Shown: positions 60,405-64,000 of the stretch, piece after piece
Position numbering within the stretch: the stretch's first letter is position 1
How the letters are laid out: each line of letters begins with the position of its first letter
Assembly (NCBI RefSeq): GCF_028994805.1
Contig: NZ_JAJQQP010000005.1
Coordinates: forward strand, 340,183-404,182
Source: Promicromonospora iranensis
GTDB taxonomy: Bacteria > Actinomycetota > Actinomycetes > Actinomycetales > Cellulomonadaceae
DNA: 64,000 nt
Reading direction: 5' to 3'
Translations under genes and position numbers: made by a program
Notes under the pieces: model-generated
What the model saw: only the letters and a program-made list of their open reading frames with translations
Told to the model about the DNA's origin: nothing
Databases searched by the model: none

Positions 60405-61709
60405 TCAGGCGCTGGCGCGCAGCCACTGCTGGTTGTTGCCGCCGTTGCAGGGGTAGATCTTCAGGATCGTGCCGTTCGACGTCGACCTCCCAGGGACGTC
60501 GACGCACTTGCCGCTGCGCCGGTCGACGATCTCGACGTAGCCGTTGCTCGTGTTCCGCAGCGTGAACTGCTGGTTGGTGCCGTTGTAGCAGTCGTACTGC
60601 TGGAGCTCGGAGCCGTCCGCGGTGCCGGAGACGTCGAGACACTTGCCGGAGTGGACGGAGCGGATCCGGACGTAGCCGGAGCCGGCGTCCTCGAAGGCCC
60701 AGCGCTGCCAGTTCTCCCCGTTCCACGCGTACTGGCCGACGCGGGCGTTGTTGTTCAGGTTGGGGTTCTGGACGTCCATGGCCAGGCCGCTGTGCCGGTT
60801 GGTGACGCGCTCGCCGGATGCCCCGGCGTAGGTGGTGTCGAGGATGACGGTGCCGTGCCGGCAGCCGGCGCAGCCCACCTGGGACAGGCCGCTCCAGGAG
60901 GTGAGGTCGGAGCTCGTCGAGGTCCACATGCCGCCGTTGGTGTACCGGTCGATGTAGGCGCGGTACGTGCCGTCCGCCTGCTGCACGACCGAGGGACCCT
61001 CGTGGTGCTGCTGCCACAGGTTCCCCTGGTTGGTCCAGCTGGTGAAGTCGGTCGAGGTCCATCGTTCGATCCACTTGGTGCTCTCGTTCTTCACGAACGC
61101 GTGGTAGGTCGAGCCGCGCTTCACGATGTACGTGTCGATGTGGTTGGCGGGGATGCCGAGCCGGGTCGGGCCGCTCCACGAGGTCAGGCCGCCGTTCTGG
61201 GCGGTGTACACGTACGGCACGAACTGGTGGTCCGAGGTGCCGAGGCTGACGACGACGCGGACCGTGCCGCCCTCGACGTAGAACTCGGGCGCCCAGGTGT
61301 AGGCCGTGCCGCTGATGCCGGCCGGGACGGAGGCCACGTGGGTCCAGTTCCGCAGGTCGGTGCTGCGCGCGATGTTGAAGTGGGTGGACTGCGTGGTCCA
61401 GGACTGGACCGTGTAGGCGATGTAGTACGTCCCGCCCGACTTGATGATGCTCGGGTCACGCAGCGCGCCCGAGGGGCCGCGGAAGTTGGTGTCCGCGAGG
61501 GTGCTGAAGCTGGTCGCGTTCGAGGAGGTGTAGACCCACAGCTCCTGGTCGGCGGCGGCGTCACCCTTGAACGTGGTGTAGATGTACGCGGTCGCCGCGT
61601 GGGCCGGGGGCGCGGTCACGACCTGCGTCACGGACAGGGCGATGGCGAGCGCGGCGAGGAGCGCGAGCACGCGGTGGCGTGCCGGGTGCGTGGGGACGGC
61701 GTGTGGCAT
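60405..61709 (-). CDS. Secreted GH43-like glycosidase with ricin-type CBM
   Basis: A 434-residue exported protein: Sec signal (1-39, ending APPAHAA); a five-bladed beta-propeller (about 40-295) with GALRDPSIIKSGGTYYIAYT containing the probable catalytic base D85, YTWAPEFYVEGGTVRVVVSL, and HHEGPSVVQQADGTYRAYID with the probable acid glutamate; then a ricin-like beta-trefoil (about 300-434; SGKCLDVSGTADGSELQQYD). Probably acts on arabinose- or galactose-containing side chains; the subfamily cannot be told from sequence alone. ATG 61709 with AAAGGAG, 50 nt after the next GH43 gene, so probably co-transcribed. Confidence 0.84.
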   Translation of the reverse strand: MPHAVPTHPARHRVLALLAALAIALSVTQVVTAPPAHAATAYIYTTFKGDAAADQELWVYTSSNATSFSTLADTNFRGPSGALRDPSIIKSGGTYYIAYTVQSWTTQSTHFNIARSTDLRNWTHVASVPAGISGTAYTWAPEFYVEGGTVRVVVSLGTSDHQFVPYVYTAQNGGLTSWSGPTRLGIPANHIDTYIVKRGSTYHAFVKNESTKWIERWTSTDFTSWTNQGNLWQQHHEGPSVVQQADGTYRAYIDRYTNGGMWTSTSSDLTSWSGLSQVGCAGCRHGTVILDTTYAGASGERVTNRHSGLAMDVQNPNLNNNARVGQYAWNGENWQRWAFEDAGSGYVRIRSVHSGKCLDVSGTADGSELQQYDCYNGTNQQFTLRNTSNGYVEIVDRRSGKCVDVPGRSTSNGTILKIYPCNGGNNQQWLRASA

Positions 61710-61759
61710 GGGGACTCCTTTGTCTCGTTGCCTTGCGGGTCGGAGCGGCTGGTGGCAGG

Positions 61760-63280
61760 TCAGTCGACCAGCCGGAACGTGGCGTCCTGGCGGGCGGTGT
61801 CGCTGCCGATGGTGTCGATCCGGAGCCCATAGTCGGAGTGGCGGACGTACCGGTCGGGGAAGTTGTACGACTGGAACGAGGACCATCCGGAGCCGGCCAG
61901 CCCGGCGACCTGCTTGAACGTCGCGTCACTCCGGAACGTCGAGGACCCGTCGTTCGGCGCGAGCCGGAGCACGTAGTTGTCGTGCCGCAGGTAGTGGCCG
62001 GGGTAGTTCTCCGACTCGAACGAGACGTGGCCCGCGCCGCTGTTCGCCAGGCCCGCGACGACGCGGAACCTGCCGTCGAGCGCCGGGCTGACGTTCGGGT
62101 CGATCCGCACGGCGAAGTCCGCGTGGCGGACGTAACGGTCCTGGAAGTTGTAGGACTGCAGACGGCGCACCGGGACGGCACCGGGGTTGTTGTTCTCACC
62201 GGAGGGGCCGGCCAGGGGCGTCGAGGTCGAGACCGGGACGCCGAGGTTCGGGGTGCCGTCGGGGTTCCAGGAGATCCGCTGTGCCCGGCTGGTACGCGTG
62301 GTGCCGCACCCCTGGGAGGCCGAGGAGTTCGCGTGGTAGACGATCCAGTCCTCGGTGCCGTCGGGCGACTTGAAGAAGGTGTGGTGGGCCGGCCCGTACA
62401 CGCCGTTGGCGTCGCTGCGCTGGAACAGCGGGTTGGGCATCTTGGTCCAGGCGCCGCGGTTCGTCGGGTCGGACCCGGTCAGCTCGAGCGCGCCGATCTT
62501 GTAGTCCGGCGTCTGGCAGAAGCTCGCCGAGTAGGTGAGGAAGGTACGGCCGCCGCGCTGCAGCACGTACGGGCCCTCGTTAACCGGGTTGCCCTGGGTC
62601 TCCCAGGAGAGCGTGGGCTGGGAGATCAGCGTGCCGTGCGCGGCGACCGTCCACGGGTTCGTCATCCGCGAGATGTACAGGTTCTGGGTGGCCCCCGACT
62701 CGAAGCTGCCGTTGTTCGTGAAGGCGGAGAAGACGAAGTAGTTGGTGCCGCCCACGGTCATGACGCTGCCGTCGATCGCCCACCCGTCGTTCGGCATGAG
62801 GTCGAGCTTGGCCTTGTAGGTGTACGGACCCATCGGGTCCGAACCGGCGCTCTCGAGCACGTGCTGACGCTGCCCACCGCAGCACGAGCTGGGGCCGGCC
62901 GAGTAGTACAGGTACCACTTGCCGTTGAGCTGGTGCAGGCTCGGGGCCCACATGTTCGACGTCGCGCCTGGCTGCGACATCTGGAACACCCGGGTCTCGG
63001 CCGCGGTCTTCAGCCCGGACAGGGTGGGCGACTTGCGGAGGTAGATGCTCCCGGTCCACGTGGTGGCCGCGTAGTAGTAGTTGCCGTCGTGGTAGCCCAG
63101 CCACGGGTCGGCGCTGTTGGGCGTGCCGACGATCGGGTTCTGGAAGTTCGAGCCGGGCGCGGCTGTGGCGACGGTGCCGGACAAGGTGAGGGGGAACAGT
63201 ACCGCCAGCGCCGCCAGAGCGGCGACGAGCATGCGTGAGCCACGTCCTCGAGGGCGTGACTGATCTCTCCGTGCGTCCAT
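61760..63280 (-). CDS. Secreted GH43 alpha-L-arabinofuranosidase with AbfB (CBM42) domain
   Basis: A 506-residue exported enzyme: Sec signal (1-41); GH43 propeller (about 42-360) with NPIVGTPNSADPWLGYHDGN containing the catalytic-base Asp, SNMWAPSLHQLNGKWYLYYS, and GNPVNEGPYVLQRGGRTFLT with the catalytic Glu; then an AbfB beta-trefoil with three repeats (LQSYNFQDRYVRHADFAVRI; HVSFESENYPGHYLRHDNYV; FQSYNFPDRYVRHSDYGLRI), the arabinose-side-chain-binding CBM42. The pairing matches exo-1,5-arabinofuranosidases of Streptomyces. ATG 63280 with AAGGAGGAG and a LacI-type operator just upstream. Confidence 0.92.
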   Translation of the reverse strand: MDARRDQSRPRGRGSRMLVAALAALAVLFPLTLSGTVATAAPGSNFQNPIVGTPNSADPWLGYHDGNYYYAATTWTGSIYLRKSPTLSGLKTAAETRVFQMSQPGATSNMWAPSLHQLNGKWYLYYSAGPSSCCGGQRQHVLESAGSDPMGPYTYKAKLDLMPNDGWAIDGSVMTVGGTNYFVFSAFTNNGSFESGATQNLYISRMTNPWTVAAHGTLISQPTLSWETQGNPVNEGPYVLQRGGRTFLTYSASFCQTPDYKIGALELTGSDPTNRGAWTKMPNPLFQRSDANGVYGPAHHTFFKSPDGTEDWIVYHANSSASQGCGTTRTSRAQRISWNPDGTPNLGVPVSTSTPLAGPSGENNNPGAVPVRRLQSYNFQDRYVRHADFAVRIDPNVSPALDGRFRVVAGLANSGAGHVSFESENYPGHYLRHDNYVLRLAPNDGSSTFRSDATFKQVAGLAGSGWSSFQSYNFPDRYVRHSDYGLRIDTIGSDTARQDATFRLVD

Positions 63281-63302
63281 GTCTCTCCTCCTTGAGAGTC
63301 AA

Positions 63303-63316
63303 TGTGAGCGCTAACA
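63303..63316 (-). promoter_or_regulatory. LacI-type operator ahead of the GH43 pair
   Basis: TGTGAGCGCTAACA, a near-palindrome (one mismatched pair) centred on GCGC, lies 23-36 nt before the ATG at 63280 on the minus strand, just upstream of the AAGGAGGAG site. It differs in the flanking bases from the cellulase operators, so a different (arabinose-type) LacI regulator is likely. Confidence 0.65.
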
Positions 63317-63614
63317 TCCGATCGAAGTGTCCCGGGCCTGCCGTGATGTGTCAATGCTTCGAACTGCCGGGGCCTCTTTTCCGGGTCATCCAGGGACTGC
63401 TCAGCGGGGCCCGCACGACGACGAGCCAGCGCCCCCTGACCACGTCTCCTGGGCGGTCGTGCGGTCCGCTCAGCCGTTCCTCCATGCCGCAGCCAGGCGC
63501 ACGATCCTCGACGTGCGAGTGGTTGGCGCGGTTACGACAGTGGAGGGGTTGCTCGCCAGGGAGGAGGAGTGAACGAAGCACACCAGGCAACGTCCACACT
63601 GAGGGAGTACCGCT
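63317..63614. other. Intergenic stretch, no gene supported
   Basis: About 300 nt between divergent genes. Overlapping frames on both strands have no recognisable product. It should hold the promoters of the GH43 pair (minus) and of the catalase (plus), but no clear -35/-10 stands out. Confidence 0.5.
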
Positions 63615-64000
63615 ATGTTCTTCCACCGCCAGGAGCTGCAGCACAACGCCAAGCCAGCGAAGCCCGACGCCGTCTACGCCCGCAAGCTGCAGGAGGTGCT
63701 CGGTGGCCAGTACGGCGAGATCACCGTCGCCATGCAGTACGGCTTCCAGTCGTGGAACGCGCACATGCCAGGAAAGTACCGCGACCTGCTCTATGGGATC
63801 GGTGCCGAGGAGATGGGCCACGTCGAGATGCTCGCGACGATGATCGCGCAGCTGCTCGAGAAGGCACCGCTCGGTGTCACCGAGGGAGCGATGCAGGATG
63901 ACCCGACGGTCGCCGCGATCATCGGTGGCACCGACCCGCAGCACGCCATCGTGGCCGGTGCGGGCGCCCGGCCGGTCGACTCCAACGGCAACCCGTGGAC
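63615..64000 (+). CDS. Manganese catalase, C-terminus cut by window edge
   Basis: The first 128 residues of a non-heme catalase. MFFHRQELQHNAKPAKPDAV opens the protein; GGQYGEITVAMQYGFQSWN gives metal ligand E35, and IGAEEMGHVEMLATMIAQLL gives E66 and H69, the same numbers as in the Lactobacillus plantarum enzyme. The remaining ligands lie beyond the edge. It destroys H2O2 with a dimanganese site in the cytoplasm. ATG 63615 with GAGGGA 8 nt upstream. The frame is intact to the last base. Confidence 0.92.
   Translation, partial: MFFHRQELQHNAKPAKPDAVYARKLQEVLGGQYGEITVAMQYGFQSWNAHMPGKYRDLLYGIGAEEMGHVEMLATMIAQLLEKAPLGVTEGAMQDDPTVAAIIGGTDPQHAIVAGAGARPVDSNGNPW

Overview
The window is a chromosomal segment of a high-GC, Gram-positive actinobacterium. 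Evidence: strong G/C bias at third codon positions, GTG starts, many genes whose start codon lies 6-7 nt after a -10-like hexamer (leaderless mRNAs), a DtxR/IdeR iron box, actinobacterial families (DUF222/13E12 HNH protein, CGNR zinc-finger proteins, DUF4383, DUF4190) and many secreted polysaccharide-active enzymes. The secreted GH87, GH5, GH43 and AA5-type enzymes suggest a soil saprophyte near Promicromonosporaceae/Cellulomonadaceae. The genus is inference. I saw no rRNA, tRNA, IS element, prophage or CRISPR array.

Layout. 1-4.6 kb: a partial hypothetical gene, then an iron-siderophore ABC importer (ATPase, lipoprotein, fused double permease) behind an iron box. 4.6-10.4 kb: a membrane protein, two RibD/DHFR-like reductases, a 13E12 HNH protein with an SOS-like promoter, and a glyoxalase-fold protein. 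10.6-14.0 kb: a 1137-residue secreted multidomain beta-helix enzyme (GH87-like alpha-1,3-glucanase). 14.2-29.3 kb: small housekeeping and hypothetical genes, including two CGNR paralogues, RidA, a YyaL-type protein, a FAD-linked oxidase, ArfB, an AGCS symporter, a Tat-exported metallophosphoesterase with a LamG-like domain, and a DUF2243-CtaG-SDR operon.

29.4-34.8 kb: a divergent five-gene cluster (phytoene-desaturase-like oxidoreductase and UbiA prenyltransferase on one side; type III PKS, ICMT-type methyltransferase and FAD hydroxylase on the other). It matches the logic of the phenolic-lipid clusters srsABC (Streptomyces griseus) and agq (Actinoplanes missouriensis).

34.8-49.6 kb: an IclR regulator divergent from kduI-kduD, a CUT2-type sugar ABC importer with two permeases and an aldehyde dehydrogenase, followed on the same strand by a 1920-residue secreted protein joining a ThuA-like domain to a copper-radical oxidase (AA5-like, all five active-site positions present), two LamG domains, cadherin-like and Ig-like modules. 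The shared direction suggests uptake and catabolism of uronate-like sugars together with extracellular oxidation.

49.6-57.9 kb: a tautomerase, the copper genes ycnI-like and CopC-CopD fusion, a two-lesion pseudogene, a GlxA-type AraC regulator, a histidine phosphatase, a SUKH protein, an APH-type kinase, a 16-cysteine copper-storage protein, DUF421 and DUF2171 proteins. 58.0-63.3 kb: a GH5 cellulase with a CBM13 behind two LacI-type operators, a small leaderless membrane protein, and two GH43 enzymes (one with ricin-type repeats, one with an AbfB/CBM42 domain behind a third LacI-type operator). The right edge cuts a manganese catalase. A predicted H2O2-producing copper oxidase, copper-handling genes and a Mn catalase within 20 kb is the most suggestive combination here.
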